This document shows positions 26,196 through 35,804 of a DNA stretch of 64,000 nucleotides, piece after piece. The translations under genes were made by a program, and so were the position numbers. Origin of the DNA: CAYWCV01 sp964629885 (GTDB lineage Bacteria > Bacteroidota > Rhodothermia > Balneolales > CAYWCV01); NCBI GenBank assembly GCA_964629885.1, contig CAZVRJ010000008.1:11854-75853 (forward strand). Reading direction: 5' to 3'. Every line of letters begins with the position of its first letter. Positions within the stretch are counted from its first letter, which is position 1. Under the pieces are notes generated by a model, which worked only from the letters and a program-made list of their open reading frames with translations, made no database searches and was not told where the DNA came from.

Positions 26196-26879
26196 ATGAA
26201 AAAGATTGGCGTACTTCTATCAGGTTGCGGTGTTGCCGACGGATCCGAAATTCATGAGGCCGTTTTAACCCTTTTGGCCATCCGTGAGAATGGCATGCAG
26301 GCTGTGTGTATGGCTCCAAACGCACCGCAGCACCATGTAACAAACCACGTTACCGACCAGCCCATGGACGAAACCCGCAACATGATGGTTGAGGCTGCAC
26401 GCATTGCCCGTGGCGACATCCGCGACGTTGCCAAGATGACGGCGTCTGATTTCGATGGACTCGTGATTCCTGGCGGATTTGGCGCAGCCGCCAACCTTAC
26501 CGATTGGGCTTTCAGCGGACCCGACGGAAAGATACTACCCGACGTGTCGCGCATCATCAACGAGGCCGTGATTGCTGGCAAACCCGTTGTCGGTCTGTGT
26601 ATGGGTCCGACAGTTATCGCACTTGCTCTGAAAGAATCGGGCATGAGCGCACAGCTGAGTGTAGGCACAACCGCGGAGGGGTCGCCGTACGACATCGGTG
26701 CCATCAGCGGCGGCATGGAAGCTGCAGGCCAGACGGCAGTCATGAAAACCGTGCGCGAAATCGCCTACGATGTAGACAAGAAGATTATCAGTGCACCCTG
26801 CTACATGATGAATGCCGACATCCTTGATGTACGCAAGAACATTTCGCAGGCTATAGAGAAGTTAGCCGAATTGGTATAA
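26196..26879 (+). CDS. elbB: ElbB-type glyoxalase-like DJ-1/PfpI family protein
   Basis: This 227-residue protein of the class I glutamine-amidotransferase-like / DJ-1 superfamily matches ElbB (also called isoprenoid biosynthesis glyoxalase ElbB): MKKIGVLLSGCGVADGSEIHEAV at the start, VIPGGFGAAANLTDWA, and the nucleophile elbow with Cys in GLCMGP. E. coli ElbB has weak glyoxalase activity; its true role is not settled. It is co-transcribed with the VOC gene, and two glyoxalase-like folds side by side suggest a role in reactive aldehyde handling, which is inference. Confidence 0.9.
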   Translation: MKKIGVLLSGCGVADGSEIHEAVLTLLAIRENGMQAVCMAPNAPQHHVTNHVTDQPMDETRNMMVEAARIARGDIRDVAKMTASDFDGLVIPGGFGAAANLTDWAFSGPDGKILPDVSRIINEAVIAGKPVVGLCMGPTVIALALKESGMSAQLSVGTTAEGSPYDIGAISGGMEAAGQTAVMKTVREIAYDVDKKIISAPCYMMNADILDVRKNISQAIEKLAELV

Positions 26880-27023
26880 TGAATACTTAAAGCGTAATGA
26901 TATATTCATAAATATTATTTATGGATTCCATTAATAGGTTTAATTGTTTCGGAAAATGAATAAATTATTTCATTCTATTTATCTTTAATCGACATTTATA
27001 CCAATCTTTTTAAGTTATCGACC

Positions 27024-27767
27024 ATGAAGAAGTTAATCTACTCCCTGATTCCAGTCTTTGTGTCAATGCTGTTTATTACAGCATGTGGCGGAGCAAATAC
27101 ATCCACTGAGTCAAATGTCGAAGTGCCACAAGCCCAATCCGAAGATAGACTTTCGCTTGAGCTTCGCGACTCCATGACCCCACAGGAAGTGCTTCAGGCT
27201 TTCAAGGATGGCCATCAGCGATTCCTCGACGGCAACCTCCGCGTGCGCAAGTTTGTGACTGAAATCAACGAAACCTCCATGGGACAAAACCCATACGCCA
27301 TCGTGGTGAGCTGCATCGACAGTCGTGTGCCTGTCGAAACTATCTTCGACAAGCGTATTGGTGAGATTTTTAGCAGCCGTTTGGCTGGAAACGTCATTAA
27401 CACGGATGTGGTCGGTGGTGTCGAATTTGCCACGGCCTTGGCTGGTGCGAAGCTTGTGCTTGTGATGGGACACACAAGCTGTGGTGCCGTGAAAGGTGCC
27501 ATCGCTGATGCTGAATACGGCAACCTCACGGGTCTTCTCGATAAGATCAAGCCTGCCGACGACAGTGTTCGCTCTGGTCTTGATCCGATCATTGACACAT
27601 CCAGCGAAGCATACACCGACATGGTTGCCACGAAACATGTGGAGCTCAGCTTGAAGCAACTCCGCGACATGAGCCCTGAGTTGGTGCGTCTCGAGCAAGA
27701 GGGCAAAATTATCATCGTGGGTGCCATGTACGACATCGCCTCGGGTGCCGTAACATTCATCGACTAA
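27024..27767 (+). CDS. Beta-class carbonic anhydrase with lipoprotein signal
   Basis: This enzyme interconverts CO2 and bicarbonate. The zinc ligands are Cys97, His150 and Cys153, with the Asp99-Arg101 pair in SCIDSR, all intact. The core (about residues 55-247) is a full beta-class domain. Ahead of it is a lipoprotein signal, MKKLIYSLIPVFVSMLF, with lipid Cys21, and a short polar linker. So the enzyme is probably anchored in the periplasm or outer membrane. A clear terminator follows at 27796. The 26880-27023 gap upstream holds no gene. Confidence 0.9.
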   Translation: MKKLIYSLIPVFVSMLFITACGGANTSTESNVEVPQAQSEDRLSLELRDSMTPQEVLQAFKDGHQRFLDGNLRVRKFVTEINETSMGQNPYAIVVSCIDSRVPVETIFDKRIGEIFSSRLAGNVINTDVVGGVEFATALAGAKLVLVMGHTSCGAVKGAIADAEYGNLTGLLDKIKPADDSVRSGLDPIIDTSSEAYTDMVATKHVELSLKQLRDMSPELVRLEQEGKIIIVGAMYDIASGAVTFID

Positions 27768-27795
27768 ACTGCTTTTCATATTGTGTGTGTTGTGG

Positions 27796-27828
27796 GGGAG
27801 GCTCATTTGATGGGCCTCCCTTTTTTTT
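27796..27828 (+). terminator. Intrinsic terminator after carbonic anhydrase gene
   Basis: Stem GGGAGGC / GCCTCCC with an 11-nt loop followed by eight T residues. Confidence 0.9.
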
Positions 27829-27878
27829 ACAAAAATCGGTAGGGCAACATTTCTAGGTTGTTTGCGTATATTCGGTTT

Positions 27879-28271
27879 ATGCAACGCAAATTCATGCGCA
27901 TCGTATTTTTGGCTGTCTTCACCCTCCTGTCGAGCGGTGTGGTTGCCACGTTGCACATGTGCCAGAACCAAGTGAAAGGTCTGGAGTGGTTTTCGGGCGA
28001 GAGCAAAAAGTGTCCATGCAACAAAATGGAGATGAACGACGGTTGTTGCGACACCTTAGTGATTCATTATGATCAAGAGGATGCCACGCCCACATCCACA
28101 CCCGCCATACCGTCTGACTCTGCTATTGCCGACATTGAACTGCCCAGCAGCATACGCATTGATTCTGACGACTTTCCAACATCTTCGCTAGGCATACAGG
28201 CTAGAGAGCCTGTTCCAATTGTCCCGATATGGCTTAGCAACCAATCTCTGCGCATACCCGACGCCTGCTGA
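27879..28271 (+). CDS. HYC_CC_PP-like small cysteine protein
   Basis: This secreted or membrane-tethered protein of about 130 residues has a hydrophobic N-terminus (MRIVFLAVFTLLSSGVVA) directly followed by HMC, then a CPC pair and a CC pair before LVIHY. This order (His-x-Cys, Cys cluster, Cys-Cys) resembles the small HYC_CC_PP family of Bacteroidota found beside metal-efflux genes. The starts are ATG 27879 or ATG 27894; a TATATTCG box at 27867 is so close that 27894 may be the true one. It lies 73 bp before the CusA-type gene and probably belongs to the same metal-response unit. It might bind copper, by inference. Confidence 0.6.
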   Translation: MQRKFMRIVFLAVFTLLSSGVVATLHMCQNQVKGLEWFSGESKKCPCNKMEMNDGCCDTLVIHYDQEDATPTSTPAIPSDSAIADIELPSSIRIDSDDFPTSSLGIQAREPVPIVPIWLSNQSLRIPDAC

Positions 28272-28344
28272 TATCGTGAGCCTTAACGCAGTCGGACGTA
28301 TATTGTCTCGACTGTAAACTTGCCACGTCGGGTTTCCTATCAGC

Positions 28345-31300
28345 ATGTTACAATCCATTATTCGATTCTTTCTCGACCAGAAATTGGTCACTGTCCTATT
28401 TGCAGGACTCCTCATTGCCTGGGGTTTAAGTACGGCACCCTTCAAATGGGATGTGCCGTTCCTACCATCCGACCCTGTACCTGTCGATGCCATCCCAGAC
28501 ATCGGCGAAAACCAGCAGATCGTCTACACCGAATGGATGGGACGATCGCCGCAGGATGTCGAGGATCAAATCACCTATCCCCTCACATCCACCTTGCTCG
28601 GCCTACCCGGCGTAAAAAGCATCCGTAGCACATCGATGTTCGGGTTTTCGAGCATTTACGTGATTTTCGAGGATAATGTCGACTACTACTGGAGTCGAAC
28701 TAGGATCTTGGAGAAGATCAATGCGCTTCCTGCCGACTTGCTACCAACGAGTGTCCAACCCCGCCTCGGTCCCGATGCCACTGCTTTGGGTCAAGTATAT
28801 TGGTACACCCTCGAAGTGCTCGATCAAGACGGAAACTTGGTGCAAGGGGTGTGGGATCTTCACGAATTGAGATCGATTCAGGACTTCCAGGTCAAACCTG
28901 CATTGAATGCAACACCGGGCGTGAGTGAGGTAGCTAGTGTGGGCGGTTATGTGATGGAGTATCAAGTGGATTTAGATCCATCGTCCCTGCGCCTCTATAA
29001 CATATCTGTCATGGATGTGATGAATGCCATCAGAGCTTCCAACCAGGACGTGGGTGCAAACACGCTTGAAATTAACCAAGTCGAGTACCTTGTGCGTGGT
29101 TTGGGTTACATCCGGTCGGTGGCAGACTTGGAGGAATCAGTTATAACGGAGCGGAATAATGTGCCAATCCGAATTGCGGATGTTGGCCGCGTTAACATTG
29201 GACCTGCACCTCGTGGCGAACGAGGCATTCTCGATCGCGATGGTGTTGAGGTTACCGGAGGCGTGGTGGTTGCGCGCTACGGCGACAACCCGATGCAGGT
29301 GATCGAGGCCCTAAAGGAGCGAATAGCCTTGTTGGAACCAGGCTTGCCGCAGCGAACTCTGGAAGATGGGAGGACGGTCAAAGTCAGCATCGTCCCCTTC
29401 TACGATCGCAGCGTGCTCATCCGCGAAACGCTAGGCACGCTGAACGACGCTATCAGCCTTCAGATTTTGATTACCATTATTGTGATCCTGGTCATGGTTC
29501 GGAACTTGCGTGCCTCGATCATGATCAGTGTGATCTTGCCTATTGCCGTATTGATGACGTTCATTCTGATGCGCTATTTCAGTGTCGACGCCAATATTGT
29601 GGCGCTATCGGGTATCGCCATCGCGATCGGCACCCTTGTGGATCTCGGTATCATTTTGAGTGAAAATGTACTTCGCCATAAAGACGAGGCCTCTGAAGGT
29701 GAGCCACTGCGCGACATCATCTATCGGGCATCCGTCGAAGTTGCACCTGCCATATTGACTGCCGTTTCGACGACCATCGTCAGCTTTCTACCTGTATTTA
29801 CGCTTCAGGCAGCCGAAGGTAAACTGTTTACACCCTTGGCATGGACCAAGACATTTGCGCTCGTTGCCGCAGTGGTCATCACCCTCACCATGCTACCTGC
29901 CCTAGCGCATGCACTCCTGGGAATGCGCATCAAACGGGGCGAATCGGGTGCCAAATCACAAGCTGGGCCTATTGAGCGGTATGGTCTATGGCTGGCGGTG
30001 GTTGTTGTGAGCATATTCTTAACTGCAGCTTGGCTTCCGCTCGGTGTTCAGGTCGGGTTACTTGTGAACCTCCTGTTTGTTGCTCTGATTTTGGCTATTG
30101 TCTTGGGCGGCTTCTATCTATTCCTGAAATACTACCCAACTTTACTGGCGTGGTGCCTTGAGAACAAGCTGAAGTTCTTGAGCATACCGGCTGTCATCAT
30201 TTTGTTCGGTGCGATGATTTGGCTCGGTTTCCCACGCGTGTTCGGCTTTGTGGCAAAGGCGGGCGACTCGGTTGGGATGAATGTTAGGGTAACCGCACCA
30301 TGGTCGTTTATGGCTCATTCCTTCCCGGGTCTTGGTAAGGAATTCATGCCGTCGCTCGACGAGGGTGCCTTCCTGTTGATGCCGACTGTAATGCCCCACG
30401 CCGGTGTGGAAATCAGCCGCGAGTACTTAAGCCGCCTCGATCGCTTGGTGACAGCCATCCCAGAGGTTGAAACCGTTGTGGGTAAAGCAGGCAGAGCCGA
30501 GAGTGCGCTGGATCCCGCCCCGCTTTCCATGTTTGAGAATGTGATCCTTTACAAACCGGAGTTCAAGACGGATGCCGATGGACGAAAGCTGCGGTTCAAG
30601 ATAGATGATGAGGGGAATTTTGTGACAGACGATCGCGGCGAGCTCATCCCCGACAACCGCGGGCAGTATTACCGCCAGTGGAGGGATCATATCCGTACCC
30701 CTGACGACATCTGGCAGGAGATTGTTACGGCCACCACCTTGCCCGGAATTACATCTGCGCCCAAGCTACAGCCCATCGAAACTCGCCTCGTCATGCTTCA
30801 GACAGGCATGAGGGCTCCTATGGGTATCAAAGTTTATGGCCCCGACCTCGAAACCATCGAAGCCTTCAGTATAGAATTGGAAGCCCAATTGAAAGAGGTT
30901 CCAAGCTTGAAGGAGGCGTCCGTGTTTGCGGAACGCAGTGTCGGCAAGCCATATCTCGAAATCAAGCTCGACCGACCGGCAATGGCGCGCTATGGTATCA
31001 TGGTGGCAGAGGTTCAGGAGGTAATCGAGGTTGCGGTTGGCGGCATGCCGCTCACAACTACCGTGGAGGGACGAGAGCGCTACAACATCCGTGCCCGTTT
31101 TGCACGCGATTTCCGCGACAGTCCAGAGTCGCTGGAGGGAATATTGATACCAACGATGATGGGTTCACAGATACCGCTCGGCCAGATAGCCGAAATCACG
31201 TACCGTCGAGGCCCGATGATGATCCGAGGTGAAGACACGTTCCTGACCGGCTATGTGCTTTTCGACCGCCAAGAAGGCGTGGCTGAGGTGTCGGCCGTTG

Positions 31301-33342
31301 AAGATGCACGCAACTATTTGAATACGAAAATCAGCTCTGGCGAACTCGTGTTGCCCGATGGAGTTCGTTATGTTTTCTCAGGCAGCTACGAAAACCAAGT
31401 AAGGGCTGAGAAGCGGCTTGCGTTCGTCATACCGTTATGTTTGATCTTGATTGTACTGATCCTCTATTTCCAGTTTAGGTCGGTCGGAACCGCCATGATG
31501 ATTTTCACGGCCATTGCAATGGCGTTCTCGGGAGGTTTCATCATGGTGTGGCTATATGCCCAGCCATGGTTCCTTGATTTCAACATATTCGGCACGGAGA
31601 TGAGGACTTTGTTCCAGATATCGCCCGTCAACTTGAGTGTTGCCGTTTGGGTTGGATTCATCGCCCTTTTCGGCATTGCCACCGACGATGGTGTGGTGAT
31701 GGCTACCTACCTTGACCAGACTTTTGCTTCAAGGGTCACAAATACCACAGAGGAAATACGCGCTGCTGTACTAGAGGCCGGGCTTAAGCGAATTCGTCCA
31801 TGTCTTATGACCACTGCCACCACTCTGTTAGCTCTGCTTCCAGTACTTACATCGAGTGGACGCGGTGCCGATATTATGATCCCGATGGCGATTCCTGCAT
31901 TCGGGGGGATGACCGTCGCATTGATCACGCTTTTTGTGGTGCCTGTTCTGTACAGCTGGAAAGCGGAGAGAACAGCAGGTGCAACTGCAAGATCAGGAGC
32001 AACTGCAAGAGCAGGAGCAGGAACGGCATCGATAGGCGAAAAAGATGGTGAAACTAAGGGCGGTGGCAAACCACCATTCTTGTCGTTGCTCTTGTTCTTG
32101 CCGTTGCTCTTGTTCTTGCTCTCGCCATTGTTCTTGTTCTCGAATCAAGCTAGTGCACAATCACTGCCGTCATCTCTATGGCAGAAGGCGGTTGAGAATA
32201 ACCCTCGACTGGAGATATACCGTCAGAATCTTGTATCCCAAGAGGCTCTGAAACGGTCGGTGGGAGCTTGGCCCAATCTTGAGATCGAGGCCGGCGTGTT
32301 AGTCCGCCCGATGGAACTGATGATGGGCGATCAAAGGTTCAGCTTTTCCGTGATGCAGATGCTGCCACGGACGGCTGAATTTAAGTACCAACGCGAGGAG
32401 ATCGATGCCATGTCGGGCGCTGAGCAGGCACTGCTCGATGAGACCTTGCGAATGATTCGCCGCGAGTTGACCGAAGCTTGGATCGAACGCGTCGCACTCG
32501 AACATGAGATGAACCTCATGGATGATGCCCTCGAGATAATGAACCAGATGCAGTCGGCTGTCCGCGACCGGGTTTCCACAACAGCAAGCAATTCCGATTG
32601 GATTCGTATCGAGATGCGCATCCTCGAAATGGAAGATGTTCACGCTGCCATGGAAGACAAGATCGAAGCGCTGAACCAGAAGATATGGAGCCTCACAGGC
32701 GACAAGCAGCGATCATCCATCCCAATTGCCGATAGTCTTTCGATAGCCAGCTATCGCTTTGCAAGGCAAGTGCCTGATTTCAGCGACCATCCTGCCGTTC
32801 GCATGTTCGATTTCGAGGCCAATGCTGCGATAGCGCGTGCAAGGATGACGGAATCGATGCTGCGCCCGATGTTTGGGATTGGCGTACAGTACACTCCTAT
32901 CAAACCGAGGGAGTCTATGGGTGAGCGAACAAGTGGTGGCGATATGATTATGCCAATGTTCACCTTAAGCGTGCCGACATCTCGCGATAAGGTAAGAGCG
33001 CTATCGGAGGCATCGCGATCAGAGTCGCTCAGTATCCAGCGGGCTAAAGAAGACAAAATAGCTGAGCTTCAAATTCAGTGGGCCAAAGCCATATCAGAGC
33101 TCCAGCAAGCCGAGCGCAACCTCATCACAGCCAGTCGACAAAGAGCATTGTCGAAGGAATTGTACGATAACGAGCTTGTTCAATTCCAAACCGGAATGGG
33201 TAACCTCGACATGCTGCTCGACATCCAAGAGAGTTGGGTCGGGTATCGCATGAAATCGCTCGAAGCAACCATGCGTCAGCGAATGGCCTTCGCCATGCTA
33301 GAAGAACTTCAACCTTCCATTACAGGGAGCACAAACCAATGA
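28345..33342 (+). CDS. CusA-CusC fusion: heavy-metal RND pump joined to TolC-type channel
   Basis: One open frame of 1665 residues. Residues 1 to about 1208 are an HME-type RND pump like CusA/CzcA: first helix about 15-32, GIAIAIGTLVDLGIILSEN in TM4, KEFMPSLDEGAFLLMP, GKAGRAESALDPAPLSM, GMRAPMGIKVYGPD, and GFIALFGIATDDGVVMATY near TM10-11. Residues about 1272-1665 are an outer-membrane factor (SLWQKAVENNPRLEI onward, coiled-coil alpha-barrel). The joint holds an Ala/Arg/Gly/Thr-rich stretch (about 1209-1230), a charged linker, then a Leu/Phe helix (1245-1266) followed by NQASA, which looks like a complete signal peptide with a signal peptidase I site after Ala1271. CzcA-CzcC fusions are known in Flavobacteriia. 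The stop overlaps the CusB start (ATGA). Substrate Cu/Ag is likely but not proven. Confidence 0.85.
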   Translation: MLQSIIRFFLDQKLVTVLFAGLLIAWGLSTAPFKWDVPFLPSDPVPVDAIPDIGENQQIVYTEWMGRSPQDVEDQITYPLTSTLLGLPGVKSIRSTSMFGFSSIYVIFEDNVDYYWSRTRILEKINALPADLLPTSVQPRLGPDATALGQVYWYTLEVLDQDGNLVQGVWDLHELRSIQDFQVKPALNATPGVSEVASVGGYVMEYQVDLDPSSLRLYNISVMDVMNAIRASNQDVGANTLEINQVEYLVRGLGYIRSVADLEESVITERNNVPIRIADVGRVNIGPAPRGERGILDRDGVEVTGGVVVARYGDNPMQVIEALKERIALLEPGLPQRTLEDGRTVKVSIVPFYDRSVLIRETLGTLNDAISLQILITIIVILVMVRNLRASIMISVILPIAVLMTFILMRYFSVDANIVALSGIAIAIGTLVDLGIILSENVLRHKDEASEGEPLRDIIYRASVEVAPAILTAVSTTIVSFLPVFTLQAAEGKLFTPLAWTKTFALVAAVVITLTMLPALAHALLGMRIKRGESGAKSQAGPIERYGLWLAVVVVSIFLTAAWLPLGVQVGLLVNLLFVALILAIVLGGFYLFLKYYPTLLAWCLENKLKFLSIPAVIILFGAMIWLGFPRVFGFVAKAGDSVGMNVRVTAPWSFMAHSFPGLGKEFMPSLDEGAFLLMPTVMPHAGVEISREYLSRLDRLVTAIPEVETVVGKAGRAESALDPAPLSMFENVILYKPEFKTDADGRKLRFKIDDEGNFVTDDRGELIPDNRGQYYRQWRDHIRTPDDIWQEIVTATTLPGITSAPKLQPIETRLVMLQTGMRAPMGIKVYGPDLETIEAFSIELEAQLKEVPSLKEASVFAERSVGKPYLEIKLDRPAMARYGIMVAEVQEVIEVAVGGMPLTTTVEGRERYNIRARFARDFRDSPESLEGILIPTMMGSQIPLGQIAEITYRRGPMMIRGEDTFLTGYVLFDRQEGVAEVSAVEDARNYLNTKISSGELVLPDGVRYVFSGSYENQVRAEKRLAFVIPLCLILIVLILYFQFRSVGTAMMIFTAIAMAFSGGFIMVWLYAQPWFLDFNIFGTEMRTLFQISPVNLSVAVWVGFIALFGIATDDGVVMATYLDQTFASRVTNTTEEIRAAVLEAGLKRIRPCLMTTATTLLALLPVLTSSGRGADIMIPMAIPAFGGMTVALITLFVVPVLYSWKAERTAGATARSGATARAGAGTASIGEKDGETKGGGKPPFLSLLLFLPLLLFLLSPLFLFSNQASAQSLPSSLWQKAVENNPRLEIYRQNLVSQEALKRSVGAWPNLEIEAGVLVRPMELMMGDQRFSFSVMQMLPRTAEFKYQREEIDAMSGAEQALLDETLRMIRRELTEAWIERVALEHEMNLMDDALEIMNQMQSAVRDRVSTTASNSDWIRIEMRILEMEDVHAAMEDKIEALNQKIWSLTGDKQRSSIPIADSLSIASYRFARQVPDFSDHPAVRMFDFEANAAIARARMTESMLRPMFGIGVQYTPIKPRESMGERTSGGDMIMPMFTLSVPTSRDKVRALSEASRSESLSIQRAKEDKIAELQIQWAKAISELQQAERNLITASRQRALSKELYDNELVQFQTGMGNLDMLLDIQESWVGYRMKSLEATMRQRMAFAMLEELQPSITGSTNQ
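31969..32028 (+). repeat. Hexamer repeat at CusA-CusC junction (forward orientation)
   Basis: Ten in-phase hexamers (AGAACA, GCAGGT, GCAACT, GCAAGA, TCAGGA and similar) encode an Ala/Arg/Thr/Gly-rich cytoplasmic tail after the last pump helix. It is the reverse-complement orientation of the repeat at 32079, so the two can pair as an imperfect hairpin. Confidence 0.75.
32079..32144 (-). repeat. Hexamer repeat at CusA-CusC junction (reverse orientation)
   Basis: Eleven in-phase hexamers of type CTTGTT, CTTGCT, GTTGCT, CTCGCC encode the Leu/Phe-rich core of the signal-like helix at residues 1245-1266 of the fusion protein. Confidence 0.8.
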
Positions 33343-35072
33343 GAACCGAAACATCATCATTTAGCCTACAGAACAAGAATTGGAGAAAGTGGGCAGTTTA
33401 CGCAGGAATCCTGATACTTGGATTGATTGGCGGACGCCTGATATGGGGTGGTGGCGACCCTCACGCCGGTCACGACCATGCTACGACCGAAGATGGAGAG
33501 ATTATTTGGACTTGCTCGATGCACCCACAAATTCGCGAAGATGGTCCGGGAAAATGCCCCCTTTGTGGCATGGATCTGACCCCGCTGAGCGCATCGGGTG
33601 GATCTGGAGCCGATGCAGGTATCATACGGTTATCGGCTAACGAGCTCAATTTGGCAGGAGTTAGGACTACCAGGGTCGGCGGTGCGTCGTCCGACGGAAC
33701 CATCATGCTAACCGGTCGAATAACCCCCGACGAACGACTTCGTGCGGTGCTTACTGCCCACATTGGCGGACGCATCGAAAACTTGATGGTTGACTTCACG
33801 GGCAGCAGGGTCTATGCCGGCCAGATATTGGCCGAAATCTATTCGCCGGAGCTCCTTAATGCTCAACAGGAACTGCGTCAGATGTACCAGTTCCGCGAGC
33901 AGCAACCATCCCTTTACAAGGCCACCCGCGATAAAATCGCCCTTTGGAAGTTCTCTGAGAGTGAAATCGACGCGATGGCCACCTCAGCTGAAATCAAGGC
34001 CGTAGTGCCGGTAAGGGCAGAGCGCAGTGGTGTGGTTACGGCGCTAAATGCCAGGAAAGGTATGTACGTAGAACGCGGCGAAATGCTCATGGAAATCGAC
34101 GACCTTAGCTCCGTCTGGGTGATATTAGATGCCTTTGAGCAGGACCTATCTCGCGTGAGGATTGGGCAAACTATGGAAATCGTGGCTGATGCCCACCCGG
34201 GAGACACATTCAAAGCATCGGTGAGGTTCATCGATCCTATGCTGAATCCAGAAACCCGCACCGTGGCGATCCGTGCTGAGCTCAATAACCCAGGAAACAA
34301 ACTGAAACCCGACATGCTGGTACGGGCACGTCTTCAGCAAGGCGGGAATCGAAGCGAAGTGCTAACCATTCCAGCCACAGCAGTGCTGTGGACTGGGAAC
34401 CGTTCGGTGGTTTACGTTAAAGAACCGGGAAGTGACCACGACGGTAGTGGATTTCGAATGGTGGATGTTACCCTGGGTCCAAGAACCGGAAACTCCTACG
34501 AAATAAAAAAGGGTCTCTCATCTGGCGATGAGGTCGTAACTCATGCGGCTTTCACCATCGACTCGGCCGCTCAGCTCATGGGAATGGAGAGCATGATGAG
34601 CCAGCGCATCCAACGTGCCGCCGAAGATGAGGCTCTTCAGAAGTCCATCGTGCAGGCCGTGAAGCCTTACTTAGATCTGAAGGACGCCTTGGTTGCATCC
34701 GACAACGGCTTGGCTGCCACCAAAGCCCGTGAAGTTGTGACGGCTTGGGAACGTTTCACCACCAATCCACAAAATGAAGATGAATTGGAGATGTGGAGTA
34801 CCATGAAATCGTCGGTGCTGAACGGTGCTCGCAGTACAGCCAGCTCGACGGATCTGGAAAAGCGCCGAGCTGATTTTGAAATCCTAAGTGATGCGCTCAT
34901 TGCTCTCATCGACAGGTATGGAATTTCTGGCACCACGCTTTACAAGCAGTATTGTCCAATGGCCTTTGACGATAAAGGATCCTATTGGATCAGTACCGAA
35001 CGCCAGATTCGCAATCCGTACTTTGGGTCCATGATGTTGTCATGCGGAGAAGTGCGTGGAACTTGGGAATAG
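33339..35072 (+). CDS. CusB-type periplasmic adaptor with heavy-metal-binding and DUF3347 domains
   Basis: This 577-residue membrane fusion protein links the inner-membrane pump to the channel. Layout: one N-terminal helix (about 17-36), a His-rich stretch (PHAGHDHA), a heavy-metal-binding domain at about 57-82 (WTCSMHPQ ... GKCPLCGMDL), the adaptor core with barrel-sandwich hybrid and beta-barrel (about 95-415, e.g. SVWVILDAFEQDLSRVRIGQ), and a C-terminal DUF3347-like domain (about 435-577) with YKQYCPMAFDDKGSYWIS and a final MMLSCGEV. The Cys/His/Met content fits copper or silver. I chose the ATG at 33339 because it overlaps the fusion gene's stop (ATGA). An upstream in-frame start would run into that gene. 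Confidence 0.9.
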   Translation: MRTETSSFSLQNKNWRKWAVYAGILILGLIGGRLIWGGGDPHAGHDHATTEDGEIIWTCSMHPQIREDGPGKCPLCGMDLTPLSASGGSGADAGIIRLSANELNLAGVRTTRVGGASSDGTIMLTGRITPDERLRAVLTAHIGGRIENLMVDFTGSRVYAGQILAEIYSPELLNAQQELRQMYQFREQQPSLYKATRDKIALWKFSESEIDAMATSAEIKAVVPVRAERSGVVTALNARKGMYVERGEMLMEIDDLSSVWVILDAFEQDLSRVRIGQTMEIVADAHPGDTFKASVRFIDPMLNPETRTVAIRAELNNPGNKLKPDMLVRARLQQGGNRSEVLTIPATAVLWTGNRSVVYVKEPGSDHDGSGFRMVDVTLGPRTGNSYEIKKGLSSGDEVVTHAAFTIDSAAQLMGMESMMSQRIQRAAEDEALQKSIVQAVKPYLDLKDALVASDNGLAATKAREVVTAWERFTTNPQNEDELEMWSTMKSSVLNGARSTASSTDLEKRRADFEILSDALIALIDRYGISGTTLYKQYCPMAFDDKGSYWISTERQIRNPYFGSMMLSCGEVRGTWE

Positions 35073-35094
35073 AACTGTCGAGCCATTTTAACTA

Positions 35095-35757
35095 TTAGGT
35101 GCAGTGATTGACCTGAAAGGGTGTCACCACTTTATGCTTGTGGTTGCTCATTCTATGAACGTATAAAGATATCAAGCTGGCAATCGCCACGGCATAAAGT
35201 GTCCACAGATAAACGTTGAGTAATAAGCCCTCTGACCAATCAGGCCCAGTAAGATGGGTGTGGATTGCTGCCAACGTGATCCAGATGATGGATGTTCTGT
35301 GAATCCACCTCCATAGAGTTGGAACGCCATGAATAATGGTTGCCGACATGGTGATTGCCAATCCATAAAATCCGTAGATGCCGATGTTCACTTCCCATCG
35401 GCGGTGAAACGGTAAAAGGGACATGAATGCGCGGTAGAGGTCGTCTGGCAAAAATCTAGCTGTCAATAGCAGTGCATGCGCTAATGCCAAGAAGACCACT
35501 ACAAGCCCAAGCTGGTGGTGCAGGCAAAGTCTCTGACCTTTGGTACCGATCATCTTGTCGATCGGCTTCCAAGATGCCAAAAGGATCACCGAAATCACAA
35601 AAAGCGACATCGACAAATATCCGGTCAGATTTGATAAGGTTGTCCATGGTTCGACGGCGTGTCGGCTGGGTTCGCTGGTAGCCAGTAGCCGTAATGGTAT
35701 CACAACGAGTGCGATTGCCCAAACAAGGGCGGTGCGCGAAAGCGCAGGAGATTTCAT
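35095..35757 (-). CDS. Ferric-reductase-like transmembrane protein
   Basis: This 220-residue protein has six hydrophobic helices of the ferric reductase-like transmembrane domain (YedZ/MsrQ/NOX type). Candidate heme b ligands are the histidines of LCLHHQLG and LALAHALLL in one helix pair, with IHGVP, IHRTS and IHTHLT in later helices. No flavin or NAD domain follows, as in MsrQ. It probably carries electrons across the inner membrane. It is convergent with the CusB gene (22 nt apart). No MsrP-like molybdoenzyme is adjacent, so its partner is unknown. Confidence 0.75.
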   Translation of the reverse strand: MKSPALSRTALVWAIALVVIPLRLLATSEPSRHAVEPWTTLSNLTGYLSMSLFVISVILLASWKPIDKMIGTKGQRLCLHHQLGLVVVFLALAHALLLTARFLPDDLYRAFMSLLPFHRRWEVNIGIYGFYGLAITMSATIIHGVPTLWRWIHRTSIIWITLAAIHTHLTGPDWSEGLLLNVYLWTLYAVAIASLISLYVHRMSNHKHKVVTPFQVNHCT

Positions 35758-35804
35758 GTAGCCTCCAGTAAATGTTGTTCCTCCTTAGACGCGTAACTCC
35801 CCTA

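Noticed and set aside
27111..27971. Long open frame opposite the carbonic anhydrase gene
   Set aside because: It is antisense to a clear enzyme, has His/Asn-rich non-family composition, and runs through the terminator.
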